Positions 1 through 9,687 of a stretch of 64,000 bases of DNA are shown here, piece after piece. Location of the stretch: positions 3,986,501 through 4,050,500 of the forward strand of contig NZ_CP066369.1 in NCBI RefSeq assembly GCF_016406305.1. The letters run 5' to 3'. The notes under the pieces were generated by a model that saw nothing but the letters and a program-made list of their open reading frames with translations, had not been told where the DNA came from and ran no database searches. Origin of the DNA: Shewanella putrefaciens (GTDB taxonomy: Bacteria > Pseudomonadota > Gammaproteobacteria > Enterobacterales > Shewanellaceae). A program made the translations under genes and the position numbers. Position 1 is the first letter of the stretch, and every line of letters begins with the position of its first letter.

Positions 1-140
1 TTTTTATGCCTGGATTTTGACGATCGTCAATTATAAACCAATGATTTAAAATAAAATTTTATAATTATCCCTATTGAAAACCTAAGCCGCAAGCTACAAT
101 GTCAAGCAAATGTTAATGCCATCAATGCCAAGGATCTCCC

Positions 141-3100
141 ATGAGGATTAGACTGCTATTCGCCGCCATCGCCATACTGCTTAGCGGGTGCGGAGGCTCA
201 GAAGATACGGACACGACAACGCCGCCCACAGAGCCGCCAGTCCAACCTCCCTCGCCGGTGCAATACACCGCCAGTAGCGTGTCAGCAATTGGCGGAACGC
301 TAGACCCTAGCAGTCAAAAAGTGGAGTCCGGTAAAAGCGCTATTTTTAGCATTACCGCCGATGCAGGCTTTACGCTTGAGGGCATTACTGGCTGTGGTGG
401 CACCCTCAATGCGCTGACTTACACCACTGCGGCCATGACGGCCGATTGCACTATCACGCCGACATTTATCACAAACGCCGAAAATGCCATTAAACACCAA
501 GACCACAGGCTTGCCAGTGCGAGTGAGTTAATTGATTTCAGCATCGCCGAACTCGCTAATATCGACATCAAACGTAAAGCCCAGATAAATCAGCTATATC
601 AAGGTGTCGGTAGCAGCATCAGTTGGCATCCGACCCACGACTCTATTACCTTTTCGAGTTTTATGCCGGAAAACACTTTTACTGTCTTACCCTCGAATGT
701 CGATGGCAGTGGCGCCAGCGCCGTTCGTGGGTTAGTAATGGCGGGTGAGCAACAAAATCAACGCTATGCGGCGATGGCGGGGAATCTGTTTTCCGTCAAC
801 ACTTCGGCGCAAACCGATACTTTATTGAAAAATCTTTTAGGCTGGCTGACCAAAGGCGCCGATAAAACCGATGGCCTCAGCATAGTGACCGCCCAAATGC
901 CGAGCAAGGCTGACAGTTGGTACTTTCCCCATAACGAAGGGATCCGCACTTGGCTGACAAGCAACTACCCCAATGCCCATAGCATTAATGCGGCAAATAG
1001 CTGTGATTACAGCGAGTTAAGCAACTGTATCGATACCCTAAAACCAGATTTAATCGTTATCAGTGATATAGACCGCCAGTCACTGGGTTTTGCGGGTATA
1101 CAGGCCGCTATCGCTAAGGCAAAAGCCGCGGGGATTCCCCTGCTACTCTCTAACTACTGGCGCAATGAAAGCCCACTGCTGTCGCCACTTTACCTCGAGA
1201 TGGGGCTTTCTACCGCGGGCAATTATTGGTCAAAACTCCATGCCGACAATCTGAGTGTGAGCACCATTCTGGCCGAAGACAAAACCCTTGGGGATGTAGA
1301 AAAACTACTCGCAAATCTTCGTGAGCAGCGCTTTGACACTCAAGTATTAACTGACTGCACAGGCAATTACTTAAGCTGCAATGTCCCAGCCTTTGTTGAT
1401 GCATTTAAAGCGGGCGCTGACTGGTATCGCAATAATGCCGAAACCTTAGATATCAATAGTATCGATGTTTTTAGCCGCCCAAATTTTTCACTGATGAAGG
1501 CCGGTTTACTGCTCGCCGATAAGTATCGCAGCGAGATTGATTACCCCATAGCCTACAGCGAATACGCCCTGTGGCAGCAGGCGCTATTTGCCGATTGGAC
1601 AGTGAGCTACGCCCGCGTCCATAACTTAGCCCAGACAGATTTAGGTGAATATGTTACCGACAGTGCCAACCTCAGCAAGGGCAGCAATGCGCACTACGCT
1701 TACCCCGCGACTGTCTCCGAGCGTAAAACCATCAGTGTGCCCTACACAGGCCAATGGACGACCACTGGCTGGTATGCCCTGCCGGGGCAAACCATCAAAC
1801 TCACTCGCCTCGACAGCAGCGCTGCGAATGTGGAAATCAAGCTCAACTACCATAGACGTAATACCAACCGCGCCTATGAGCAAAAAGTTTATCGCGCGCC
1901 GCTAGAGTTAGCACAGCAGCGCCTGCGTTTAGCTCAAGGGCAAAGTATTGAGTTTTCAACACCCTATGGCGGGCCAATTTACCTTTATATCAGTGGCAGC
2001 GAAGGCGCGCTCAGTGTCGATGTGCATGCGCAAAATGTGGCTAAACATCCAAGCATTATGGATTTTTCCAATCCAGCCGAAGTCACGGCCTTCAACGACA
2101 AGATCCAAAATACCGAATTACCCCATGTGGATCTGCGCACCGATGGCGCCGAGCAGCATTTGCGCCGCGACCGTTTTATGAATGCCATCGGCGGTAATGT
2201 GCCCGATGTGAACGCGCTTCTTAACAGTATTGTCGATGACCATATCAACAGCGTTTACACCCTAGCGGGACTTAAGATCCAAGGTAAGAGCTTAAACGAA
2301 TCCTTACCCGCCGATGTTGAGTCAGCCTGCAGAGGACTGTTTGGCGACGACTGCATCGATAATAGTCTGCATACCCGCACTATTATTCAACACGCCAATT
2401 ACGACCAGAATGCCCACTGCGGTGCAGGTTGCAGTGGTAATCCTTGGGATGCGGCTTGGAATATCTCGCCAACGGGTTGGGGCGATAACCATGAGTTAGG
2501 CCATAATCTGCAAACTAACCGCCTCAATGTGCAATATGCCACCGCGGCCAACAGCGACAATTGGGCAGCCTATGGCAGCCGCGCAGGGGAAAACTCCAAT
2601 AACATCTTCCCCTATGTAGTGAAGTGGAAAACCCATTATCTGCGCGATGGCAATACAGGCACAGTTAACGATGGCCATATGAACCACAAAGATCTCTTCT
2701 ATGTGTTTATGTCCGATGCAGTTGGCACAACGGATACTAGCGGCAAGCGCGTGGTCTTTGGCGCCAACTGCAAAGTGCTAGATGCTGGTGAAGACAGGTA
2801 CACAGCGCCCTGGGCCAGCAATGCCTATGCCGTGCATAACGGCTATCGCATGGCGTTTTACATCCAAATGGCACTTAAGGCCCACGGCATGACGCTCAGT
2901 GACGGTACAATTTTAAGCAATGGCTTTAACCTCTTCACCTTGCTGTATCAACACAGCCGTATTTTCGACAAATATGTCAATAATGCCAGTGATTGGCAGG
3001 CAAACCGCAGCAAACTGGGCTTTGACTTGTTCCCCTTCGATAGCCACAGCGTCTACGGCGGTAAAACGGTTAGAGACATTCCAGGCAATGACTTTATGCT

Positions 3101-3359
3101 GGTTTCCCTCAGCAAATTGACAGGCAAAGATTGGCGCAGCCATTTCGATATGTTGGGGCTGCGCTACTCTAGCCTTGCGGCCGCGCAAACGGCCAGCAAT
3201 GCAACATCGGGGACTATGCCCATGGGCATGTATGAGCTAGAAACCGATTTACCGCCTGCGAATATGAGCCAAGGTTTAACCTTTATCCCACTGTCACTGA
3301 GCGATGGCAGTACGCTTTGGAAAGGGACAAGCTCACCCAGCCAATGTGCTAAACCTTAA
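141..3359 (+). CDS. ImpA-like M60-family metalloprotease lipoprotein
   Basis: A 1072-residue secreted lipoprotein. The N-terminus is a lipoprotein signal with lipobox LLSGC (Cys near residue 17), followed by a Thr/Pro-rich linker and a short beta-rich module with paired cysteines (about 40-115). The catalytic zinc motif HELGH is at residues 784-788 in the setting WGDNHELGHNLQ, which is typical of M60-like/ImpA (Pseudomonas immunomodulating metalloprotease) enzymes; E817 is a possible third ligand. Relatives cleave O-glycosylated proteins such as mucins; the substrate here is unknown. The long middle part (about 120-700) fits the accessory domains of ImpA-type proteins. The gene stands alone and is closed by the terminator at 3416-3447. 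The family call is fairly sure, the substrate is not. Confidence 0.8.
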   Translation: MRIRLLFAAIAILLSGCGGSEDTDTTTPPTEPPVQPPSPVQYTASSVSAIGGTLDPSSQKVESGKSAIFSITADAGFTLEGITGCGGTLNALTYTTAAMTADCTITPTFITNAENAIKHQDHRLASASELIDFSIAELANIDIKRKAQINQLYQGVGSSISWHPTHDSITFSSFMPENTFTVLPSNVDGSGASAVRGLVMAGEQQNQRYAAMAGNLFSVNTSAQTDTLLKNLLGWLTKGADKTDGLSIVTAQMPSKADSWYFPHNEGIRTWLTSNYPNAHSINAANSCDYSELSNCIDTLKPDLIVISDIDRQSLGFAGIQAAIAKAKAAGIPLLLSNYWRNESPLLSPLYLEMGLSTAGNYWSKLHADNLSVSTILAEDKTLGDVEKLLANLREQRFDTQVLTDCTGNYLSCNVPAFVDAFKAGADWYRNNAETLDINSIDVFSRPNFSLMKAGLLLADKYRSEIDYPIAYSEYALWQQALFADWTVSYARVHNLAQTDLGEYVTDSANLSKGSNAHYAYPATVSERKTISVPYTGQWTTTGWYALPGQTIKLTRLDSSAANVEIKLNYHRRNTNRAYEQKVYRAPLELAQQRLRLAQGQSIEFSTPYGGPIYLYISGSEGALSVDVHAQNVAKHPSIMDFSNPAEVTAFNDKIQNTELPHVDLRTDGAEQHLRRDRFMNAIGGNVPDVNALLNSIVDDHINSVYTLAGLKIQGKSLNESLPADVESACRGLFGDDCIDNSLHTRTIIQHANYDQNAHCGAGCSGNPWDAAWNISPTGWGDNHELGHNLQTNRLNVQYATAANSDNWAAYGSRAGENSNNIFPYVVKWKTHYLRDGNTGTVNDGHMNHKDLFYVFMSDAVGTTDTSGKRVVFGANCKVLDAGEDRYTAPWASNAYAVHNGYRMAFYIQMALKAHGMTLSDGTILSNGFNLFTLLYQHSRIFDKYVNNASDWQANRSKLGFDLFPFDSHSVYGGKTVRDIPGNDFMLVSLSKLTGKDWRSHFDMLGLRYSSLAAAQTASNATSGTMPMGMYELETDLPPANMSQGLTFIPLSLSDGSTLWKGTSSPSQCAKP

Positions 3360-3415
3360 TACTCTAGACTTTAAGACACTAGACTTTAAGGCGCTGAAGC
3401 TTAAGTGTAAAAAAC

Positions 3416-3447
3416 AATAAACCTCGCCGATGCGAGGTTTATTTTTG
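3416..3447 (+). terminator. Intrinsic terminator of the M60-like protease gene
   Basis: An 11-bp perfect inverted repeat (ATAAACCTCGC, loop CGAT, GCGAGGTTTAT) is followed by a T-run. It lies 57 bp after the protease stop codon. Confidence 0.85.
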
Positions 3448-3542
3448 CCTAAAAGCGTGACCTAACGCACATCCGTCGCGATATGGAGCGCGCACTATTT
3501 AACCTCAATAATGATATCCAATAATAAATCAGGGGGTTTTCT

Positions 3543-3764
3543 ATGGGTTATTCAATCAAAGACATTATTTATCAAGGCGAAAAGTCCGGCGTGCACAACT
3601 GGCAAACACTCTCGGGACTGGATTTTTACTGGCATCCAGACTGGCTACATATTGCTGAGGATCTCACCGGCCACAAAGCGACGATGAATATTCTCGCAAA
3701 GGGAGCTAAAGCGACCCAAAACGAAGCCGAGCAAACCATAGTTAAACACCTCAATAACCGCTAA
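3543..3764 (+). CDS. Small conserved-looking protein of unknown function
   Basis: A 73-residue soluble protein that I do not recognise. It is preceded by a strong ribosome binding site (AGGGGG, 7 bases before ATG), which supports real translation. The sequence has an aromatic/His-rich middle (YWHPDWLH, about 29-36) and a charged C-terminal helix, with no signal peptide or membrane segment. It lies between a terminator and the convergent SDR gene, and the two stop codons overlap by three bases. Confidence 0.65.
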   Translation: MGYSIKDIIYQGEKSGVHNWQTLSGLDFYWHPDWLHIAEDLTGHKATMNILAKGAKATQNEAEQTIVKHLNNR

Positions 3765-4564
3765 TGGCCTGAAGCTATCGCCCTGCGGGCAATTTTATCG
3801 ATTAAGCCTGGGGCGATAAGTTTAAGCCAGCGTCCAAGACGGCCGCGCAGAGACGTAATCAACTGCCGCCCACGGGTCGCAATCACAGGTAACATCATAT
3901 TGGCGCACTCCTCTGCAGTGAGGATTTTTGACTCCTGCATGGGGGACTTGCCTAGGGGGTTACCGTTACCATCGAGGGCGCGTTTGTGAATTTGCGATAC
4001 GACAAAGTCAGGGCAAATCACCGTCACGGCCACATTGTCATCTGCTAATTCAATCCGCAAAGAATCGAAAAAACCAATCACAGCATGTTTAGAAGCAGCA
4101 TAACCACTGCGGGTTGGCACGCCTGTTAATCCGGCGACCGACGCCACTACGACCACTTGGCCTTGGCTTGCCTTTAAATGGGGTAAAGCGGCATGGGTCA
4201 AATAGGCGGGGCCAAGATAATTGACGCGCATAATCTCGTCGAGCACCGACAGCTGGGTTAACTCATCGAAACGTGACCACATGGTCATGCCAGCGTTATT
4301 GACTAAAATATCAAGACGGCCATAGTGGGTAATAGTCGCTTGGATCAGCGCCTCGCACTGCTCAGGACTCGTCACATCGGCGGCAAATACAAAGGGCGTG
4401 GGGCCATAATTGGCAATTTCGAGGGCGAGTGAAGCTAGGCGGGTTTCATTGCGCGCACTGAGCACAAGTTGGCACCCAATACGTGCCATTGCCGTCGCGA
4501 GTGCTCGGCCAATACCTTCTGAGGCACCAGTGATAATCACCACTTTGCCAGTGAGTCCATCCAT
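3761..4564 (-). CDS. SDR family NAD(P)-dependent oxidoreductase
   Basis: A 267-residue short-chain dehydrogenase. It has the nucleotide-binding motif TGASEGIG near the N-terminus, NNAG in the middle, the catalytic Ser in VASVAG and the Tyr/Lys pair in SGYAASK. It is a classical cytoplasmic SDR with an extended C-terminus, and the substrate cannot be told. I take the second of two in-frame ATGs (4564) because AAGGGA is 6 bases before it but abuts the first ATG at 4570. It lies downstream of the GGDEF/EAL gene on the same strand, with about 90 bp between them. Confidence 0.85.
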   Translation of the reverse strand: MDGLTGKVVIITGASEGIGRALATAMARIGCQLVLSARNETRLASLALEIANYGPTPFVFAADVTSPEQCEALIQATITHYGRLDILVNNAGMTMWSRFDELTQLSVLDEIMRVNYLGPAYLTHAALPHLKASQGQVVVVASVAGLTGVPTRSGYAASKHAVIGFFDSLRIELADDNVAVTVICPDFVVSQIHKRALDGNGNPLGKSPMQESKILTAEECANMMLPVIATRGRQLITSLRGRLGRWLKLIAPGLIDKIARRAIASGH

Positions 4565-4653
4565 AATCATTCCCTTGTTATCAATGTGTTAATTAAGCTT
4601 TAGCGTAAACTGGCATAATCATACCCAAAGCGCAATCCCCTGTGCGCAATCCC

Positions 4654-7245
4654 CTATGCACGTTGCGCTATGTCTATCCCGTATTGTTCACGATAGTTAG
4701 CGAGAGGTTGCGGCCTGCCGATGGCGTAACCCTGCGCATAGTTGATACCTATACTTTGCAAGCAATCCATAATATCTTGATTTTCAACAAACTCAGCGAC
4801 GGTTTCGATTCCCATTACACGGCAAACATCCTGAATCGATTTGACTATGGCATAATCTTTGGCATTCACGGCGAGATTTTTCACGAAACAACCGTCAATT
4901 TTCACATAGTCCACGGGTAATTCTCGCAGATAACCATAGGAAGCAAAGCCACTGCCAAAATCATCCAATGCGAATGAAAAACCTAATTTGCGTAACTGTT
5001 TGAGCATTTCCATGCCGCGGTGGCGGTTTTGAATCGCGGTAGTTTCGGTAATTTCAAAGCAAATACATTGGCTTGGAATATCAAAGATACCTTGCTGCTG
5101 GGCAATGTATTCCACCATACCTTCGGCGCCTAAACTATTGCCCGAAAGGTTGATAGAAATACAATGATCAGGCCAAAGATCCGGATGCAGGGACAACCAT
5201 AAAAAAGCTTTACGGATCACTTCTTTATCGATTTCAGGCATCAGCTTAAAGCGCTCTGCGGCGGCAATAAACTGTGCGGGAGCGAGAATGCGGCCACAGG
5301 GCTCCTGTATTCGCAGTAAAATTTCCATCCGTTGGCGCTTAGATCCAGCGCCTAGACCGCGGATCGGCTGGTAGTAGAGGATCAGTTCATTGTCATCAAT
5401 CGCCTGTGCAATCCTCACCGCCCATTTAGGGGCATTACGCTGATAAGTCAGTTCTTTATCTTTATCATCGTAAAAATGGATTTGATTAGATCCCTTAGCC
5501 TTAGCGGCAATACAGGCAATATCGGCATCCTTCAAGAGTTCTTGGGCATTAATAAAAGGCGCTCGCCCAAAGGCGACCCCTATGCTTAAGCCCACTTTAT
5601 AATGGCAATTTTTGTCATTTAACACTTGCAGAGATACCCGAGCGCTCACCTGCTTTAGCAACTGCGCCACAGATAAGGCCGTACGGTTACACATCACTAG
5701 CCCAAACTCATCACCCCCAAGGCGCGCCAACAACTCCCCAGGCCCAAGACAGGCTTGCATCGCCTTTGCCACCATAGCCAACATCCGGTCCCCCGCGGCA
5801 TGGCCACAACTGTCGTTGATCAACTTAAATTGCTCTAAATCGAGGTAACAAACGGCGATAGTCTTAGCGTTGTGAGCGAAATGAGGGAGGCGCTCCTCAA
5901 AGGCTTGCCGATTGAGCAACTGAGTTACGCTATCGATATTTGCTCTTCTCTGCAGCTGACGCTTAAGCAACTCTTCTTGGGTAATATCACGCAGTACCAC
6001 CACAGTACCGACTATATCTTTGTTATGGCCGCGCACATTGCTGATGCTGCGCTCCATGATCCGCGGTGAGGCCGTTAATAACTTAATTTTTTCAGTCTGG
6101 GGAGTCGAATCGCCGAGGCGAATACAATTGAATACCGCTTGATTGAGTGATTCACTGGCCTTTAGGAGACTCCCAAGACTCAGATTAAGGGCGTCAGCAC
6201 TCACCACACCGAGCAGCGACTCGGCCTTTGCATTCATATAAAGCACTTTAGCATCGACATCGGTCAAAATAACGGCTTCGGCAATGGATTCTAAGGTAAT
6301 TTTAGCCCGTTCTTTTTGCTGAAAAATTCTTGCCAGCAGGCTATTAACACGGCTCGCGAGCACTTCTAACTCTTGGTTTCCCTCCGCCATTACGGGTCGA
6401 TAGACACTGGACATAGGATCGACCAAGGCCAATTGCTGCATAAGGTGCTTAAAGGGTTTAAGCAGGCCCCTGCGAAGCCAAATATAACCAAGGGCAACAA
6501 TAAACACGCCCAGCAGAATAAAGCCTAGGGATACCCAGTCGAGCCTAAATTTTACAGCTTGGAACAGACCATCGGAGAAAAAGACCTGTAAATAAATAGG
6601 CTCGCTCTTTAAAAGACTTGGAATTTCAATGACATCGCTATGAGCGCCCTCAGTATTTGATGCGGCTACGGCCGAGTGGCTCATAGTCACCTTAGTCACT
6701 AAGGAAGCCTGCGCATATTCCAAGAGATCATTGGGTGTCAGTTGGCGTATTAGCAGCACATATTCCTTGGGGGCGGAGGCAACTGCCGTTACCACAAAGG
6801 CTTGATTGCCAATCAAATAAGCCCCCGCAACACGGGATTTGCCTATGGCTGTCACGGCGCTCGCAATTTCCTGCAGCTTATCGCTGGCAAGAGGCTGTTT
6901 ATTAGGGAGAAAAGCGCGTAACTCACCATCAGCAAGAATATACCAACTCAAATTGGCCGACATTGAGCTGGAGTGCCATGAGGATTCTAAGGTCGATTCT
7001 AAAGTGTTAAGTTGCGACCCATAGAGCTGGGATAGCGGCAGGGCGTAGATATTCGTTAGAAAGGCTAAACGATCGACATCAATTTTGAATTGCTGCTGGA
7101 TATTCGTCAGCTCACGGTTAGCACTATCCTGGCGTAAAAGCTCCACGCGATGGTCATACCAATAACCAAGGCAATAGGAAACTATTACCACCGCAGGAAG
7201 ACAAAAGCCCGCAATAAATACCAATATTTTCTTGCCAATGTGCAT
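4654..7245 (-). CDS. Membrane-anchored HAMP-PAS-GGDEF-EAL c-di-GMP protein
   Basis: An 863-residue protein. Order: membrane segment (about 7-29), periplasmic sensing region (30-230), second membrane segment (about 237-258), HAMP, PAS (about 317-425), GGDEF domain (intact GGDEF at 510-514) and EAL domain (about 605-855). The GGDEF signature suggests diguanylate cyclase ability. In the phosphodiesterase domain the EAL motif reads EIL, but other expected motifs (NLSGNSL, EITET, LDDFGSGFAS, YVKIDG) are present, so activity is likely retained. The protein probably couples an envelope signal to c-di-GMP turnover. The net direction is unknown. Confidence 0.9.
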   Translation of the reverse strand: MHIGKKILVFIAGFCLPAVVIVSYCLGYWYDHRVELLRQDSANRELTNIQQQFKIDVDRLAFLTNIYALPLSQLYGSQLNTLESTLESSWHSSSMSANLSWYILADGELRAFLPNKQPLASDKLQEIASAVTAIGKSRVAGAYLIGNQAFVVTAVASAPKEYVLLIRQLTPNDLLEYAQASLVTKVTMSHSAVAASNTEGAHSDVIEIPSLLKSEPIYLQVFFSDGLFQAVKFRLDWVSLGFILLGVFIVALGYIWLRRGLLKPFKHLMQQLALVDPMSSVYRPVMAEGNQELEVLASRVNSLLARIFQQKERAKITLESIAEAVILTDVDAKVLYMNAKAESLLGVVSADALNLSLGSLLKASESLNQAVFNCIRLGDSTPQTEKIKLLTASPRIMERSISNVRGHNKDIVGTVVVLRDITQEELLKRQLQRRANIDSVTQLLNRQAFEERLPHFAHNAKTIAVCYLDLEQFKLINDSCGHAAGDRMLAMVAKAMQACLGPGELLARLGGDEFGLVMCNRTALSVAQLLKQVSARVSLQVLNDKNCHYKVGLSIGVAFGRAPFINAQELLKDADIACIAAKAKGSNQIHFYDDKDKELTYQRNAPKWAVRIAQAIDDNELILYYQPIRGLGAGSKRQRMEILLRIQEPCGRILAPAQFIAAAERFKLMPEIDKEVIRKAFLWLSLHPDLWPDHCISINLSGNSLGAEGMVEYIAQQQGIFDIPSQCICFEITETTAIQNRHRGMEMLKQLRKLGFSFALDDFGSGFASYGYLRELPVDYVKIDGCFVKNLAVNAKDYAIVKSIQDVCRVMGIETVAEFVENQDIMDCLQSIGINYAQGYAIGRPQPLANYREQYGIDIAQRA

Positions 7246-7435
7246 CTCTTACCACGGCTTTTTATGACTAAATTGACTGATAGCTGCGCATAATCCTTCG
7301 CTGCGCCATGCAACATAGCTCATTTACGAATAGTATTAAACATCACTTAGCTTTATCCGTCGCTAAAGTAAGCGATAGCATGCATTTAATTTACTTTCAC
7401 CCCTTTGATTTAACGCAGTAATTCTGCAAATAGCA

Positions 7436-7463
7436 TAAAAAAACGGACCCTAAGGTCCGTTAA
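7436..7463 (-). terminator. Intrinsic terminator of hemE
   Basis: On the minus strand AACGGACC, loop TTAG, GGTCCGTT is followed by a run of seven T, 20 bp after the hemE stop codon. Confidence 0.85.
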
Positions 7464-7482
7464 TGTGTCAACGAGCATTATC

Positions 7483-8547
7483 TCATTTATGATATTGCTT
7501 AGATTGCGCGTGAACCGCCTTAATAAAGGCACCCGCATGCTCTGGGTCAACGTGCTGGTGAATACCATGACCTAAGTTAAATACATGGCCTGTACCTTCA
7601 CCATATCCCGCGAGAATTTGCCCAACTTCCTCTTCGATACGGGGAATTGGCGCATACAACATAGATGGATCCATATTGCCTTGCAGTGCCACTTTATGGC
7701 CAACACGGCGACGGGCATCGGCAATATCTACCGTCCAATCTAAACCTAAGGCATCACAACCAGTTTCGGCCATGGCTTCTAACCATAAACCGCCGCCCTT
7801 AGTGAATAGGGTCACAGGCACTTGACGACCATCGGCAAAACGGGTCAGGCCATCGACAATCTTCTGCATATAACGCAGTGAAAACTCACGGTAAGCCGTG
7901 TGCGATAGCGCGCCGCCCCAAGAGTCAAAGATCATTAAAGATTGAGCGCCGTTAGCCACCTGAGCATTCAGATACAGAGTCACAGAATCCGCTAACTTAT
8001 CGAGTAACATATGCAGCGCAGCAGGCTCGGCATAGGCCATCTTCTTGATTTTTTCGAAGGTTTTGCTCGAACCACCTTCCACCATATAAGTCGCCAGCGT
8101 CCAAGGCGAACCCGAGAAACCGATTAACGGCACAGCGCCGTTCAGTTCACGGCGAATGGTGCTCACGGCCTTCATCACATAACCCAGATCATCTTCTGGA
8201 TCTGGGATTGATAATTTTTTAATCGCATCGATAGTGTCTGTTGGGCGCTCAAAACGTGGGCCTTCACCCGCCTCAAAATACAGACCTAAACCCATAGCAT
8301 CGGGTACAGTTAAAATATCGGAAAACAGAATAGCCGCATCCAGCTCATAACGACGCAGGGGTTGCAGGGTCACTTCACAGGCCAGCTCATGGTTTTTACA
8401 TAAAGACATGAAATCGCCCGCTTGTGCGCGAGTCGCTTTATATTCAGGGAGATAACGGCCAGCTTGACGCATCATCCAAACGGGGGTCATATCGACAGGT
8501 TGTTTCAGTAGGGCGCGTAAATAACGATCATTCTTTAGTTCTGCCAT
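7483..8547 (-). CDS. hemE: Uroporphyrinogen decarboxylase
   Basis: HemE converts uroporphyrinogen III to coproporphyrinogen III in cytoplasmic haem synthesis. The protein is 354 residues, the same as E. coli HemE. It has the N-terminal signature [15 protein letters not shown] and the motif [23 protein letters not shown] precedes the ATG with suitable spacing. It stands alone with its own terminator. Rsd lies divergently upstream, as in the rsd/hemE neighbourhood of E. coli. Shewanella needs much haem for its c-type cytochromes. Confidence 0.97.
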   Translation of the reverse strand: MAELKNDRYLRALLKQPVDMTPVWMMRQAGRYLPEYKATRAQAGDFMSLCKNHELACEVTLQPLRRYELDAAILFSDILTVPDAMGLGLYFEAGEGPRFERPTDTIDAIKKLSIPDPEDDLGYVMKAVSTIRRELNGAVPLIGFSGSPWTLATYMVEGGSSKTFEKIKKMAYAEPAALHMLLDKLADSVTLYLNAQVANGAQSLMIFDSWGGALSHTAYREFSLRYMQKIVDGLTRFADGRQVPVTLFTKGGGLWLEAMAETGCDALGLDWTVDIADARRRVGHKVALQGNMDPSMLYAPIPRIEEEVGQILAGYGEGTGHVFNLGHGIHQHVDPEHAGAFIKAVHAQSKQYHK

Positions 8548-8745
8548 TTGGCTTGATTCCTAGACTTATTGAGATCCGCTGGGTCGGTAGTTTAGCATTT
8601 ACGCGGATAATGTAACCTTTATGAGCTAATTTATGTGAGCTAATCCCCATCATTGGCGTCCAATTAATCACTTAGCGCTAAAATGTTAACCAGATAACAC
8701 CCTATTTAGCAATCAAACTCGAAGTCACACTCAGGCAGAAAAAAG

Positions 8746-8774
8746 TTGCGCCTGCTGTCCGCCTTTGGTATAAA
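8746..8774 (+). promoter_or_regulatory. Sigma-70 promoter for the candidate sRNA
   Basis: TTGCGC (8746-8751), a 17-base spacer and TATAAA (8769-8774). Expected start near 8780-8782. Confidence 0.55.
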
Positions 8775-8779
8775 AAGTC

Positions 8780-8872
8780 TGCGCTAGCAAGAACAATCAA
8801 GAAGCTCGTCGCATCGAGCCTGCTATATACATACTCGCCCAACGATAGGTTTCTATCGTTGGGCTTTTTATT
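8780..8872 (+). ncRNA. Candidate small RNA of about 90 nt
   Basis: This is an orphan transcription unit: a well-spaced sigma-70 promoter, a short hairpin (GCTCG at 8804-8808 pairing with CGAGC at 8815-8819), an A/C-rich single-stranded stretch, then a strong terminator (GCCCAACGATAG, loop GTTT, CTATCGTTGGGC at 8837-8864, then TTTTTATTT). No reading frame of note fits inside. The unit lies between the divergent hemE and rsd genes and belongs to neither. The architecture is that of a Hfq-type sRNA; I recognise no known family. Confidence 0.5.
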
Positions 8873-9005
8873 TCTGTATTTTTTTATACAAAACAACTGG
8901 TTTGTCCATAGGCTTATTCACGCAAAAGCCGATAAAAAGTGTTGATCAAATAGCGGTTTCTCCCCTACATTAGAAGCATGTCCGGGCACTTAAGTGGAAT
9001 GCATC

Positions 9006-9491
9006 ATGCTGAGAGAACTCGAAAAAGCAGAACAGAAGTGGGGCGGTTCAAATAAGCTTATAGATCAATGGCTAGAAAATCGTCGCAAGCTGTTAGTGCA
9101 TTACTGTCAAATTGCCGGCTTACCTCCCTACACTAAATCAGAGAAGTCCCTTCCCTCCTTCGAAAATGTAAAATCCTTCTGCGATCTGTTAGTCGATTAT
9201 GTCTCCGAAGGTCATTTTGAAGTGTACGATAGAGTCGTTACCGCCTGCGAAAAATTTGGTGAATCGAGCAAAGTCTTAGCCCAGCAAGTGCTACCTCAAA
9301 TTACCCCAACGACCAATATAGCCCTAGATTTCAACGATAAATACGCCGAAGCGCAGGACGACCAAGTGCTATATCAACTCGATAAAGATCTGTCTGAGTT
9401 GGCCCAGGCGATGGAAACCCGTTTTGAGCTAGAGGATGAACTCCTCGAAGTGCTGCATCACAACTATTCAGAGCAAGCCCAACAGGCGTAA
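9006..9491 (+). CDS. rsd: Rsd/AlgQ-type anti-sigma-70 regulator
   Basis: Rsd/AlgQ proteins bind sigma-70 region 4 and favour alternative sigma factors in stationary phase. The 161-residue product is helical and soluble, with the family pattern LREL..., GSNKLIDQWLENRRKLLVHY near the start, FCDLLVDYVS.GHFE.YDR in the middle, and a C-terminal LE.RFELED.LLEVL. An upstream in-frame GTG (8994) exists, but ATG at 9006 matches the usual start and has AAGTGGA in front. The gene is monocistronic. Confidence 0.9.
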   Translation: MLRELEKAEQKWGGSNKLIDQWLENRRKLLVHYCQIAGLPPYTKSEKSLPSFENVKSFCDLLVDYVSEGHFEVYDRVVTACEKFGESSKVLAQQVLPQITPTTNIALDFNDKYAEAQDDQVLYQLDKDLSELAQAMETRFELEDELLEVLHHNYSEQAQQA

Positions 9492-9632
9492 CTCCTCAAA
9501 CAGATGCAACGCCTCAAACATAAGCCCCCTAATGCTAAAGCGCACAACTCAGTGTGAGTGCGCTGCATAACAACGTTTTTCGCCCATCTTTCGCTCCAGC
9601 CACTCAATATTTATTCATTGCCAGACATTAAC

Positions 9633-9660
9633 AAAAAAGCCAGCTTGCGCTGGCTTTTTT
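9633..9660. terminator. Bidirectional terminator between rsd and acnB
   Basis: A perfect inverted repeat AAAAAAGCCAGC, loop TTGC, GCTGGCTTTTTT with A and T runs on both sides. It serves the convergent rsd and acnB genes. Confidence 0.85.
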
Positions 9661-9687
9661 ACAACAAGTTACCTTAACGGCAATCGA

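Noticed and set aside
8702..8896. 64-residue minus-strand frame next to the candidate sRNA
   Set aside because: It would be read through the terminator stem, and has no ribosome site or recognisable protein features.
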